Source: Dolichospermum sp. FACHB-1091
GTDB lineage: Bacteria > Cyanobacteriota > Cyanobacteriia > Cyanobacteriales > Nostocaceae
Length of the DNA: 64,000 bases
Assembly (NCBI RefSeq): GCF_014697585.1
Contig: NZ_JACJSB010000008.1
Coordinates: forward strand, 1 to 64,000
Direction: 5' to 3'
A program made the position numbers and the translations under genes. Of the stretch, positions 8,295 through 15,936 are shown piece by piece; within the stretch, counting starts at the first letter, position 1, and every line of letters begins with the position of its first letter. The notes under the pieces were generated by a model. That model had not been told where the DNA came from, searched no databases, and worked only from the letters and a program-made list of their open reading frames with translations.

Positions 8295-9589
8295 CCTCCA
8301 ATAATAGGATCACCAACTCGGTACAAATCACCTAGTTCCCAACCTTCTTTCAGTTTTTCATCAAGCATTTCTTGAGAAAGTGTTTTCATAGAAAAATGGG
8401 TTTTATCTTCCGCGTAAAAACAATAAACATTCTCTAAACAATCTGTAAAATGATCTAATAAATCAGGACTATGTGTGGTAATAATTATTTGGGTTTTTCT
8501 TGATGCTTGTTTTATCCATTCTGCTAAAATTGACATCCATGAAACGTGCAAACCTAATTCTGGTTCATCAATGACTAATAATGAAGGTAGTAAAGGTGAA
8601 TGTAATATAGTTGCCCAACATAACATTCTTACAGTTCCATCTGACATTTCACTTAAATAAAATGGTTCTTTAGTATCTTCAAAATACCATTCTACAGTTA
8701 ATGATAAGCGACCTGAACGGATAGGACGTATACGACGAGTTTTGGGTAAAATAGACTTCATCGCTTGGTTGATACTATCTTCAAAATCTATATCTTGCTC
8801 AATCAAATTATCTAATACTAAAGGTAAGTTATCACCGGATATAGATAAATGAATATCACTACCGCCAATTTTTGGTTCTGAGGTTCTAATTTGATTTAAT
8901 TCCATATTATTGGCATTATAAAATTGCCATTGGGAAATAAATTCAACTAAATCTCTTCTCGTTCTGTAAGCAGGTGTATTTTCCGGTGAATATTGGCTAT
9001 TTTCTAGTAATCTGGGCAGTATGGTCAACCCTAAAGCATTAGTGGGTATATTATCTAAACCTTCAAAGTGTGTTCCTGAATTTTGTCCAGGAAGATTATA
9101 AACTGATACAGCCCCTTTACCAACTTCTCTATCATGAAATTTATAATAGTAAAAAGGTGGTGAATTCAATTTATTTAAATCTTGTCCACTAAATAAAAAC
9201 TCTTTAGTAAGACTTACTTTATTTTTCTTCCTATCAACAAATAGGTTTAAAGTCAGCATTGTGCTAAATTTTTCGGGAAGTTGTTCATTTGATAATAGTT
9301 GTGAAAAACAATATGCAAAATTGATAACAGCAGGACTTTCTACAGTATTATCTAAAATTCTATCAGTCCCCATTTTACTAACTGCATCTTCAAAACTACT
9401 TACTCCACGACTTTCATCAGGGATTGTAGTTAAACAGTCTTTCAAAAATTTCAAACAACTGATAAAGTTGCTTTTACCTGAACCATTAGAACCTATAAAG
9501 ATATTGAGTTTTTCTAATTCTACTGGCTGAGATAAGGATAAGTTTTTATAATTTCGACTTTCTATAAATTGCAAAATAGGTTGATTCAT
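8282..9589 (-). CDS. AAA_21 / OLD-type SMC-like ATPase
   Basis: A 435-residue ATPase. Walker A is GSNGSGKS (residues 33-40) after a typical IESRNYKNL start. The ABC-like signature lies in YLSEMSDGTVRML, Walker B is LLVIDEPELGLHVSW, and the switch histidine is in IIITTHSPDLLD. This order is that of AAA_21/AAA_15 ATPases found with nucleases in OLD, PARIS and similar anti-phage systems. ATG 9589 is clear. It is the first gene of a two-gene unit with the TOPRIM protein. No other effector lies nearby. The defence role is inferred from family and pairing. Confidence 0.75.
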   Translation of the reverse strand: MNQPILQFIESRNYKNLSLSQPVELEKLNIFIGSNGSGKSNFISCLKFLKDCLTTIPDESRGVSSFEDAVSKMGTDRILDNTVESPAVINFAYCFSQLLSNEQLPEKFSTMLTLNLFVDRKKNKVSLTKEFLFSGQDLNKLNSPPFYYYKFHDREVGKGAVSVYNLPGQNSGTHFEGLDNIPTNALGLTILPRLLENSQYSPENTPAYRTRRDLVEFISQWQFYNANNMELNQIRTSEPKIGGSDIHLSISGDNLPLVLDNLIEQDIDFEDSINQAMKSILPKTRRIRPIRSGRLSLTVEWYFEDTKEPFYLSEMSDGTVRMLCWATILHSPLLPSLLVIDEPELGLHVSWMSILAEWIKQASRKTQIIITTHSPDLLDHFTDCLENVYCFYAEDKTHFSMKTLSQEMLDEKLKEGWELGDLYRVGDPIIGGWPW

Positions 9590-9625
9590 ATTTTTTCAAA
9601 TTTTCAAATATATAATTAATTTTTT

Positions 9626-9649
9626 AGGGGTAATTCATTAATTACCCCT
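9626..9649. repeat. AGGGGTAATT palindrome
   Basis: AGGGGTAATT and AATTACCCCT are perfect 10-base arms around a four-base centre, between the convergently isolated ATPase and ctaB. Neither strand has a T-run after the stem, so I do not call it a terminator. The same GGGGTAATTCAT half occurs in the element at 35860-35950. Confidence 0.7.
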
Positions 9650-9712
9650 ATTTTGGTCATGTTCTCAATTTTGACCATAGCACACTTGTAAACAAGTTTA
9701 GATCAAAAGTTT

Positions 9713-10663
9713 CTACAAGTGTAAGTAATGCAGCACTATAGTTAGCAGATGATGAGTCACAGGTAAACTGTCTACCACCATCCCTAAACACAACAGCATC
9801 ATGTAGGAAATGGAGTATAAAAATAACTCCCGTGCTATGGTTTTATCTGCGGGATTTTGCAATAAACGCCAAGACTTATGGACAAATACACCGCCTAAAG
9901 TCAAGGCAATAACAGCATAGACAATACCACTGGCGTGTAAGGGATAAAACAGCAATATAGTAGCAGTAACAGTAATTACCGTATAAAACCAAATTTGTCT
10001 TACCGTGGCTTGATCCCCTGCCACCACAGGTAACATTGGTATCCCTACCTTAGCGTAATCATCACGAATCATTAAAGCCAAAGCCCAGAAATGGGGAGGT
10101 GTCCACAAAAAGACAATGGCAAAAATTAACCAAGCTGCCCAACTTAAAGTATCTGTCACCGCAGCCCAACCAACCAAAGCGGGAATTGCCCCAGCTGCAC
10201 CACCAATGACGATATTTTGAGTGCTATGACGTTTGAGCCAATGAGTATAGACTAAAACATAAAAGATGATGCCAGAGAAGGCTAAAAATGCGGCTAGGAG
10301 ATTAGCGAATACGGTGAGGAGAGTAAAAGACAGTACAGCCAGAACGATAGCAAAAATGAAAGCATCACGGGGTTGTATCTTACCAGAAGGCAGGGGACGG
10401 TGGCGTGTGCGCTCCATATCATAATCTATATCTCGGTCATAGATACAGTTAATGGTTTGGGCGCTGGCTGCGGCCAAAGTCCCACCAATCATGGTAATAA
10501 TTAACAACCAAGGATCTACCTCTCCCTGGGCGGCTATCCACATACTTCCAGCAGTAGTGATTAATAGCAGGGGGATAATTCGGGGTTTAGTTAACTGGTA
10601 GTAACTGTGAACGACTTGGAGAAATGTGTCGTGCTGACGACGAGAGACATTAGTCTCAATCAT
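9713..10663 (-). CDS. ctaB: Protoheme IX farnesyltransferase (heme O synthase)
   Basis: A 316-residue UbiA-family membrane prenyltransferase that adds a farnesyl tail to heme b, giving heme O, the precursor of heme A for cytochrome aa3. The first aspartate-rich motif is [20 protein letters not shown] and the second region is [20 protein letters not shown], both diagnostic. About eight hydrophobic segments follow. It lies downstream of ctaA on the same strand with a 72-base gap, and next to the divergent cytochrome oxidase genes, as known in Anabaena-type cyanobacteria. Confidence 0.95.
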   Translation of the reverse strand: MIETNVSRRQHDTFLQVVHSYYQLTKPRIIPLLLITTAGSMWIAAQGEVDPWLLIITMIGGTLAAASAQTINCIYDRDIDYDMERTRHRPLPSGKIQPRDAFIFAIVLAVLSFTLLTVFANLLAAFLAFSGIIFYVLVYTHWLKRHSTQNIVIGGAAGAIPALVGWAAVTDTLSWAAWLIFAIVFLWTPPHFWALALMIRDDYAKVGIPMLPVVAGDQATVRQIWFYTVITVTATILLFYPLHASGIVYAVIALTLGGVFVHKSWRLLQNPADKTIARELFLYSISYMMLLCLGMVVDSLPVTHHLLTIVLHYLHL

Positions 10664-10735
10664 GTTGGGCCTTTTCCTTATTTTTCAAGAACTGGTCAGC
10701 AAAGCGCTTTGTGGTAGCAATATGAAGATGTGGCT

Positions 10736-11665
10736 TTATGGATTTGGGCTATGAGTGGGAGTGAATGAATCCCGCAGTGATAAAACTGTAAATACCACCA
10801 AAGTACCGAGTAAAGTTGCACCAATAGCTTGATGAGAAACAGTGAGAGGTTCAACTTGTAAATGTAAGCGGAAGGTAGCCACACCCAATAAAAGTTGTAA
10901 AATCAACAAACCACCCGCCATATTGGCCAGTTTCCGCAAAACAGGATGTAGTGCTGGTGTGCGCCAAGAAATCAATACCACCGCCAAAGTAGCTATAGTT
11001 GGGGGTACTAAGCCAAAAATATGGCTGTACATGACATCACAAAGTTGTTCACCTGCCAAACACTGGTGTAAAGCCCAGCGAGAACCCACTAAAGCGCCGA
11101 GTAGACTTTGTAAATAGACACAAATAGCAGCAGTTAAACCCAGCATGGGTAACTTACCTACTGTTCCCGTTCCTTGATAAGAGGCCAGACTTGTACCGAT
11201 AATTAACAAAGTGGTGAAAAATAGCAGTGCTGTTCCCAAATGGGCAGTAACGATATCAAACCGCAACAATTCAGTTACAGTCAGTCCTCCCAAAATCCCT
11301 TGGAAGACAATTAAAAATAAGGCGAATGTAGAAGCCCAAGGTAGCCACTTGGGTAAAGAAGAACGATGCCACCAAGATAAACTACAAAGGGCGATCGCAC
11401 TAAAGCCAATTAAAGCCGCATCTAGACGATGAAACCACTCCAAAAACACCTGGAGATTCATTTGCTGGGCTGGAACTAACTCCCCATAGCATAAAGGCCA
11501 GTCAGGACAAGCAAGGCCAGCATTCATGACGCGGGTGGCGCTGCCTATAGCCATCAAAATTAAGGTGGCTATGCAGATTTTCCACACCAAGCGACGAATC
11601 ATGTCCTGGGGCTGTTGTCTAACTTTTGCCGCTTGATTTTGTGGTTCTAAGACAAATTCGTTCAT
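10736..11665 (-). CDS. ctaA: Heme A synthase
   Basis: About 309 residues, eight predicted transmembrane helices, COX15/CtaA family. It oxidises heme O to heme A. Visible hallmarks are RVMNAGLACPDWPLCYGELV, EWFHRLDAALIGF and RFDIVTAHLGTALLFF, which carry conserved histidines. I chose ATG 11665 (MNEFVLEPQNQ); a TTG at 11731 would add 22 weakly plausible residues. It is followed by ctaB and probably shares its transcript. It is divergent from ctaC across a gap of about 550 bases that must contain both promoters. Confidence 0.93.
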   Translation of the reverse strand: MNEFVLEPQNQAAKVRQQPQDMIRRLVWKICIATLILMAIGSATRVMNAGLACPDWPLCYGELVPAQQMNLQVFLEWFHRLDAALIGFSAIALCSLSWWHRSSLPKWLPWASTFALFLIVFQGILGGLTVTELLRFDIVTAHLGTALLFFTTLLIIGTSLASYQGTGTVGKLPMLGLTAAICVYLQSLLGALVGSRWALHQCLAGEQLCDVMYSHIFGLVPPTIATLAVVLISWRTPALHPVLRKLANMAGGLLILQLLLGVATFRLHLQVEPLTVSHQAIGATLLGTLVVFTVLSLRDSFTPTHSPNP

Positions 11666-12213
11666 TAACAATACCTTGAGACTGCTTGTGCTTTGAAGAG
11701 TGGGAAATTTTGTATTTTGATTTAGTGCCAATCTCCCTTCACCCTAACCTATAGGTCAGAATGTAGAAATCGGCTTTCCCTTATACTTTGGATCACTTTA
11801 GCTAGTTTTAGCTGTAAGATTTTGTGCTGTTTTGTAGATAGGAACAGGGAAGGAGGGGGAAAAAAGTTAGGATTCCACTGGGTAGAAACATTGATAAATG
11901 GGAATTTCTGCGAATTTTTCGGCTAAATTGCCATTTAATCTGGGGACGGATAACTTATCTCCCTTGTACTCAAAATTGTGATCCTAATCCAAAAAATTAA
12001 TAAAGATTTCAGACCAGCGCATACTATATCTCATACCCTGCATTACCTTAGTAAGTGGAGTCACTTTTTTCAGTGAACAGAACTTACGCAAAATATCTCT
12101 CAACGTCTCCCCCCTTCGTGATCTTCGCGTCTTTGTGGTTCATTAGGGCGCGGTGCGTAACTCAAGGTTGAAGTAACTTTAAGATAAATTAGTTAATTGA
12201 TAAGAAATTCGCC
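11666..12213. other. Divergent ctaA/ctaC regulatory gap
   Basis: About 550 bases between divergent operons. It must hold the promoters of ctaA-ctaB and ctaC-ctaD-ctaE, but I found no convincing NtcA-like GTA-N8-TAC palindrome. The ctaC-proximal part contains a dispersed repeat (12081-12146), listed separately. No coding pattern is visible. Confidence 0.6.
12081..12146 (+). repeat. Dispersed ACTTACGCAAAA repeat, copy A
   Basis: AACTTACGCAAAATATCTCT, then CTTCGTGATCTTCGCG and GTGGTTCATTAG. The same block, with the same order of sub-motifs, occurs reversed at 45720-45809 and again at 63035-63101. It has no coding frame and lies close upstream of ctaC, where it may affect the promoter. Confidence 0.75.
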
Positions 12214-13158
12214 ATGAAAATTCCAAGTACAATCTGGACATTACTCATTGGCATTGTCCTCACCCTCACAAGTCTCTGGTACGGTCAAAATCACGGTCTG
12301 TTGCCTACAGCGGCCTCCGATGAAGCCCCCTTGGTAGATGGTCTATTCAATGCCATGATGACTGTTTCTACAGGCATATTTTTGATTGTTGAAGGTGTTT
12401 TAATTTACGCCGTTGTTAGATATCGTCGTCGTGCTGGTGACAATGAAGATGGTCCAGCAATTGAAGGTAATGTGCCTCTGGAAATCCTCTGGACTGCGAT
12501 CCCCGCAATTATCGTTATCGGTATTTCTGTATACAGTTTTGATGTATACAATAACATGGGCGGTTTTGATCCCCATTCAGCCCATGCAGCACCCATGATG
12601 GAAGAATCCATGAATATGCCGGGAACGGCTATGGCCGCTACCTTAAAGGAAGCATCTGTACAAGTAGCACAATTAGATAATAATTCCGATACCGTTACTA
12701 AACCAGCGGAATTAGTTGTCAATGTGACTGGACTTCAATATGCTTGGTTATTCACCTATCCAGCCACGGAAGTGACAACTGGTGAACTTCATTTACCCAT
12801 TGGTAAAACCGTAGAAATTAACTTGACAGCTAATGATGTCATCCACGCGTTTTGGATTCCCGAATTTCGGCTTAAACAGGATGCTATTCCTGGTAGACAA
12901 ACAAATTTGCGTTTTACTCCCTCAAAAACGGGTGAATATAATTTAATTTGTGCTGAATTGTGTGGACCTTATCACGGGGTCATGAAAAGCCCAGTGGTAG
13001 TAGAGACACAGGAGGCTTTTGATCAATGGATGCAAGAACAATTAATTGCAAGTAAGGATATACCCAATCAAACGATGGCTATGAACGCTGATAAATTCCT
13101 TTCTCCTTATATTCAGGATATGGGCATTAATTCAGAAATTTTGCATCAAATTAAGTAG
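12214..13158 (+). CDS. ctaC: Cytochrome c oxidase subunit II
   Basis: A 314-residue subunit II of aa3-type oxidase. There are two N-terminal hydrophobic segments (about residues 5-22 and 47-70) and then a periplasmic/lumenal cupredoxin domain. The CuA ligands are visible: His in VIHAFWIPEF, then CAELCGPYHGVM with two Cys, Glu, His and Met. It accepts electrons from cytochrome c6 or plastocyanin. First gene of ctaC-ctaD-ctaE. A Met/Ala-rich insert (about residues 120-150, PMMEESMNMPGTAMAATL) between helix and cupredoxin is typical of cyanobacteria. Confidence 0.95.
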   Translation: MKIPSTIWTLLIGIVLTLTSLWYGQNHGLLPTAASDEAPLVDGLFNAMMTVSTGIFLIVEGVLIYAVVRYRRRAGDNEDGPAIEGNVPLEILWTAIPAIIVIGISVYSFDVYNNMGGFDPHSAHAAPMMEESMNMPGTAMAATLKEASVQVAQLDNNSDTVTKPAELVVNVTGLQYAWLFTYPATEVTTGELHLPIGKTVEINLTANDVIHAFWIPEFRLKQDAIPGRQTNLRFTPSKTGEYNLICAELCGPYHGVMKSPVVVETQEAFDQWMQEQLIASKDIPNQTMAMNADKFLSPYIQDMGINSEILHQIK

Positions 13159-13206
13159 GGAATTACAGAATACAGCGAATATAATTCATGGCTACACAAA
13201 CAAAGT

Positions 13207-13224
13207 CCACTTGCGTGGACTAAT
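13207..13224. repeat. AGTCCAC hairpin between ctaC and ctaD
   Basis: AGTCCAC-TTGC-GTGGACT, a seven-pair perfect stem, lies in the 152-base ctaC-ctaD gap. It is followed by a second region with inverted similarity (AACCACGCATCATCTAGG ... GTAGACGTGGTTTTC). The block looks like a dispersed palindromic element rather than a terminator, since ctaD follows on the same strand. Confidence 0.65.
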
Positions 13225-13310
13225 GAAAAATTAAGTAATTTAAACCACGCATCATCTAGGTTGGGACTGTGTAGACGTGGTTTTCATCGCCCATTTAACT
13301 TCTTTAAAAT

Positions 13311-14984
13311 ATGACACAAGCACAATTACAAGAAACAGATCACAACCACAATCATACTGAAGAACATAAAGAAAGGCATTGGCGAGATTTTTTTGGTTTT
13401 AGTACAGATCATAAGGTGATTGGGATTCAATACTTAGTCACTTCGTTTATTTTTTACTGCATTGGCGGCGTAATGGCTGATTTAGTGCGGACAGAATTAC
13501 GCACTCCAGAAGTAGATTTTGTCACACCAGAAATCTATAACAGCCTGTTTACACTCCATGCCACAATCATGATTTTCTTGTGGATTGTGCCAACAGGAGC
13601 AGGATTTGCTAACTATTTAATTCCCCTGATGATTGGGGCCAGAGATATGGCATTTCCTCGCCTCAATGCTGTGGCTTTTTGGATGGTTCCCCCCGCAGGT
13701 ATCCTACTAATTGCTAGTTTAGCCGTAGGTGATGCCCCTGATGCCGGTTGGACTTCTTACCCCCCCCTGAGTTTGGTGACAGGCCAGGTGGGTGAGGGTA
13801 TTTGGATTATGAGTGTATTGCTTTTGGGAACTTCTTCCATTTTGGGGGCGATTAATTTTCTCGTCACTCTTGTGAAAATGCGAGTTCCTAGTATGGGTAT
13901 CTATCAAATGCCCTTATTTTGTTGGGCAATGGTGGCAACTTCTGCACTGGTATTAATATCTACGCCCGTATTAGCGGCGGCTTTGATTTTACTGGGTTTT
14001 GATTTGTTGGCCGGAACAACGTTTTTTAACCCCAGTGGTGGAGGTGATCCTGTTGTTTATCAACATATGTTCTGGTTCTATTCCCACCCAGCAGTTTACA
14101 TCATGATTTTGCCTTTCTTTGGGGCAATTTCGGAAATTCTGCCAATTCACGCCCGAAAACCGATTTTTGGCTATAAAGCGATCGCTTTCTCATCCCTAGC
14201 TATCAGTTTCTTAGGTTTAATCGTCTGGGCGCACCATATGTTTACCAGCGGTGTCCCTGGTTGGCTACGGATGTTTTTTATGATCACTACCATGATCATC
14301 GCTGTACCCACTGGGATTAAAATTTTCGGTTGGTTGGCAACTATTTGGGGTGGTAAAATCCGCTTTACTAGCGCCATGTTATTTGCCATTGGCTTTTTAG
14401 CAACTTTTGTGATTGGTGGTATTAGCGGTGTGATGTTGGCCGCAGTTCCTTTTGATATTCACGTTCACGATACTTACTTTGTAGTGGCACATCTCCACTA
14501 TGTCTTATTCGGTGGTAGTGTGTTAGGCATTTTCGCGGCCATTTACCACTGGTTCCCGAAAATGACGGGACGGAAAATGAATGAATTTTGGGGTCAAGTG
14601 CATTTCGCTTTAACCATAATTGGTCTCAACATGACTTTCTTACCCATGCACAAACTAGGATTAATGGGTATGAACCGTCGTATTGCTGAATATGATCCTA
14701 AATTCACCGCTTTGAATGAAATCTGCACCTGGGGATCTTATATATTGGCCGTCTCTACCTTGCCATTTATCATTAATGCTGTTTGGTGTTGGTTCTATGG
14801 GGAAAAAGCTGGTAATAATCCCTGGCAAGCATTAACTTTAGAATGGATGACTAGTTCCCCTCCTAGTATCGAGAATTTTGAAACTCTCCCTGTTTTGACT
14901 ACTGGCCCTTATGATTATGGAGTGAGTAAGGAACGAGTTGAAGTTGAACCCGTGTTAACTCCCCAAATTGAATCAGCACTTTAA
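13311..14984 (+). CDS. ctaD: Cytochrome c oxidase subunit I
   Basis: A 557-residue subunit I, with about 12 membrane helices, carrying heme a, heme a3 and CuB. Visible ligands: His in LHATIMIFLW, the His-Pro-x-x-Tyr active-site motif in FWFYSHPAVYIMILP, the HH pair in WAHHMF, and HVHDTYFVVAHLHYVLFGG with the two heme histidines. The length is normal. It is part of the ctaCDE operon, the main respiratory oxidase set of vegetative cells in Nostocales (known for the orthologous cluster; inferred here). Confidence 0.97.
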   Translation: MTQAQLQETDHNHNHTEEHKERHWRDFFGFSTDHKVIGIQYLVTSFIFYCIGGVMADLVRTELRTPEVDFVTPEIYNSLFTLHATIMIFLWIVPTGAGFANYLIPLMIGARDMAFPRLNAVAFWMVPPAGILLIASLAVGDAPDAGWTSYPPLSLVTGQVGEGIWIMSVLLLGTSSILGAINFLVTLVKMRVPSMGIYQMPLFCWAMVATSALVLISTPVLAAALILLGFDLLAGTTFFNPSGGGDPVVYQHMFWFYSHPAVYIMILPFFGAISEILPIHARKPIFGYKAIAFSSLAISFLGLIVWAHHMFTSGVPGWLRMFFMITTMIIAVPTGIKIFGWLATIWGGKIRFTSAMLFAIGFLATFVIGGISGVMLAAVPFDIHVHDTYFVVAHLHYVLFGGSVLGIFAAIYHWFPKMTGRKMNEFWGQVHFALTIIGLNMTFLPMHKLGLMGMNRRIAEYDPKFTALNEICTWGSYILAVSTLPFIINAVWCWFYGEKAGNNPWQALTLEWMTSSPPSIENFETLPVLTTGPYDYGVSKERVEVEPVLTPQIESAL

Positions 14985-15000
14985 GGAAAGAGAAAATTTG

Positions 15001-15093
15001 GCGTTGCTGAATAAAGGAATTTTTTCTCCCAGAGGCGCAAAGGCGCGGAGGGTAAGAAATAGGGTCTTTTGATTTACCTCAGTTCAGCAACGC
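15001..15093. repeat. 93-bp element with 11-bp terminal inverted repeats
   Basis: GCGTTGCTGAA at 15001 and TTCAGCAACGC ending at 15093 are perfect inverted repeats. They enclose AGGCGCAAAGGCGCGGAGGG, a motif resembling GCGCCTTTGCGC at 4396-4422. Size and structure suggest a MITE-like element inserted between ctaD and ctaE. Clear target duplications are not visible. Confidence 0.65.
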
Positions 15094-15106
15094 TAAAAAC
15101 TTTTAA

Positions 15107-15147
15107 CCCATTACCAATTACCCATTACCAATTACCCATTACCAATT
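15107..15147. repeat. 14-bp tandem repeat x3
   Basis: CCCATTACCAATTA is repeated three times just upstream of ctaE. The last copy ends about nine bases before the ATG, so the repeat occupies the place of the ribosome site; no clear Shine-Dalgarno is left. Copy-number change here could alter ctaE translation. Confidence 0.85.
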
Positions 15148-15156
15148 TAATAATTT

Positions 15157-15771
15157 ATGCAAGGTCAAATTATTGAGGCGACTAATACTGAGTTAAATCA
15201 TCATCAATCAGTTTCTGGTCACGAAGCACACCCAGATCATCGTTTGTTTGGTCTGTTTATGTTTCTGGTGGCCGAGGGTATGATTTTTATGGGTTTGTTT
15301 GGTGCATACCTGACTTACCGTTCTACTATTCCTGTCTGGCCACCAGCAGGAACTCCAGATTTGGAATTACTGTTACCCACTGTGAATACTTCTATTTTGA
15401 TAGCTAGTAGTTTTGTTATGCACAATGCTGATACTGCTATCAAAAAGAATGATACTAAGGGAATGCGGCTGTGGTTGGCAATTACCGCGCTTATGGGGGC
15501 TGTTTTTTTGGCAGGTCAGGTTTATGAATATACTCATTTAGAGTTCGGTCTGACTACTAATTTATTCGCTAGTGCCTTTTATGTTTTAACCGGTTTTCAC
15601 GGTTTGCACGTTACTATCGGTGTTTTGGCAATTGTAGCAGTTTTGTGGCGATCGCTTACTCCGGGACATTACAGTAATAAAAATCACTTTGGCATTGAAG
15701 CGGCGGAAATTTACTGGCACTTTGTAGATGTAATTTGGATTGTTTTATTCGGGTTACTCTATTTACTCTAG
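15157..15771 (+). CDS. ctaE: Cytochrome c oxidase subunit III
   Basis: A 204-residue subunit III with about five membrane helices. Hallmarks are LFMFLVAEGMIFMGLFGAYL, FYVLTGFHGLHVTIGV and the C-terminal EAAEIYWHFVDVIWI, which contains the conserved Glu/His-Phe-Val-Asp motif. It completes the aa3 oxidase with ctaC and ctaD. The 172-base gap to ctaD is filled by two repeat elements, which may loosen co-transcription. A terminator-like hairpin follows. Confidence 0.96.
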   Translation: MQGQIIEATNTELNHHQSVSGHEAHPDHRLFGLFMFLVAEGMIFMGLFGAYLTYRSTIPVWPPAGTPDLELLLPTVNTSILIASSFVMHNADTAIKKNDTKGMRLWLAITALMGAVFLAGQVYEYTHLEFGLTTNLFASAFYVLTGFHGLHVTIGVLAIVAVLWRSLTPGHYSNKNHFGIEAAEIYWHFVDVIWIVLFGLLYLL

Positions 15772-15815
15772 GTATTTATTACTTAGTTGTTCACTCCACT
15801 CGAATAACCTACAGT

Positions 15816-15836
15816 CCCCCCCTTGGGGGTTTTTTA
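15816..15836 (+). terminator. Probable terminator of ctaC-ctaD-ctaE
   Basis: CCCCC-CCTT-GGGGG followed by six T residues, 45 bases after the ctaE stop and before the restriction gene. Compact GC stem plus T-run is the form of a Rho-independent terminator. Confidence 0.7.
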
Positions 15837-15936
15837 TTTGTACTGGTGAATAAGTATATATTATTATATATTATATATTTTGTTGGGTTTCCTTGGGTCA
15901 ACCCAGCCTACAAACTAGATTAAAAATTTAAAACAA

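Noticed and set aside
9626-9649. Terminator for ctaB or the ATPase gene
   Set aside because: Stem is good but neither strand has a T-run; the same palindrome recurs inside another element, so it is treated as a repeat.
12405-12722. 105-codon open frame on the minus strand
   Set aside because: Antisense to ctaC, which has complete CuA ligands.
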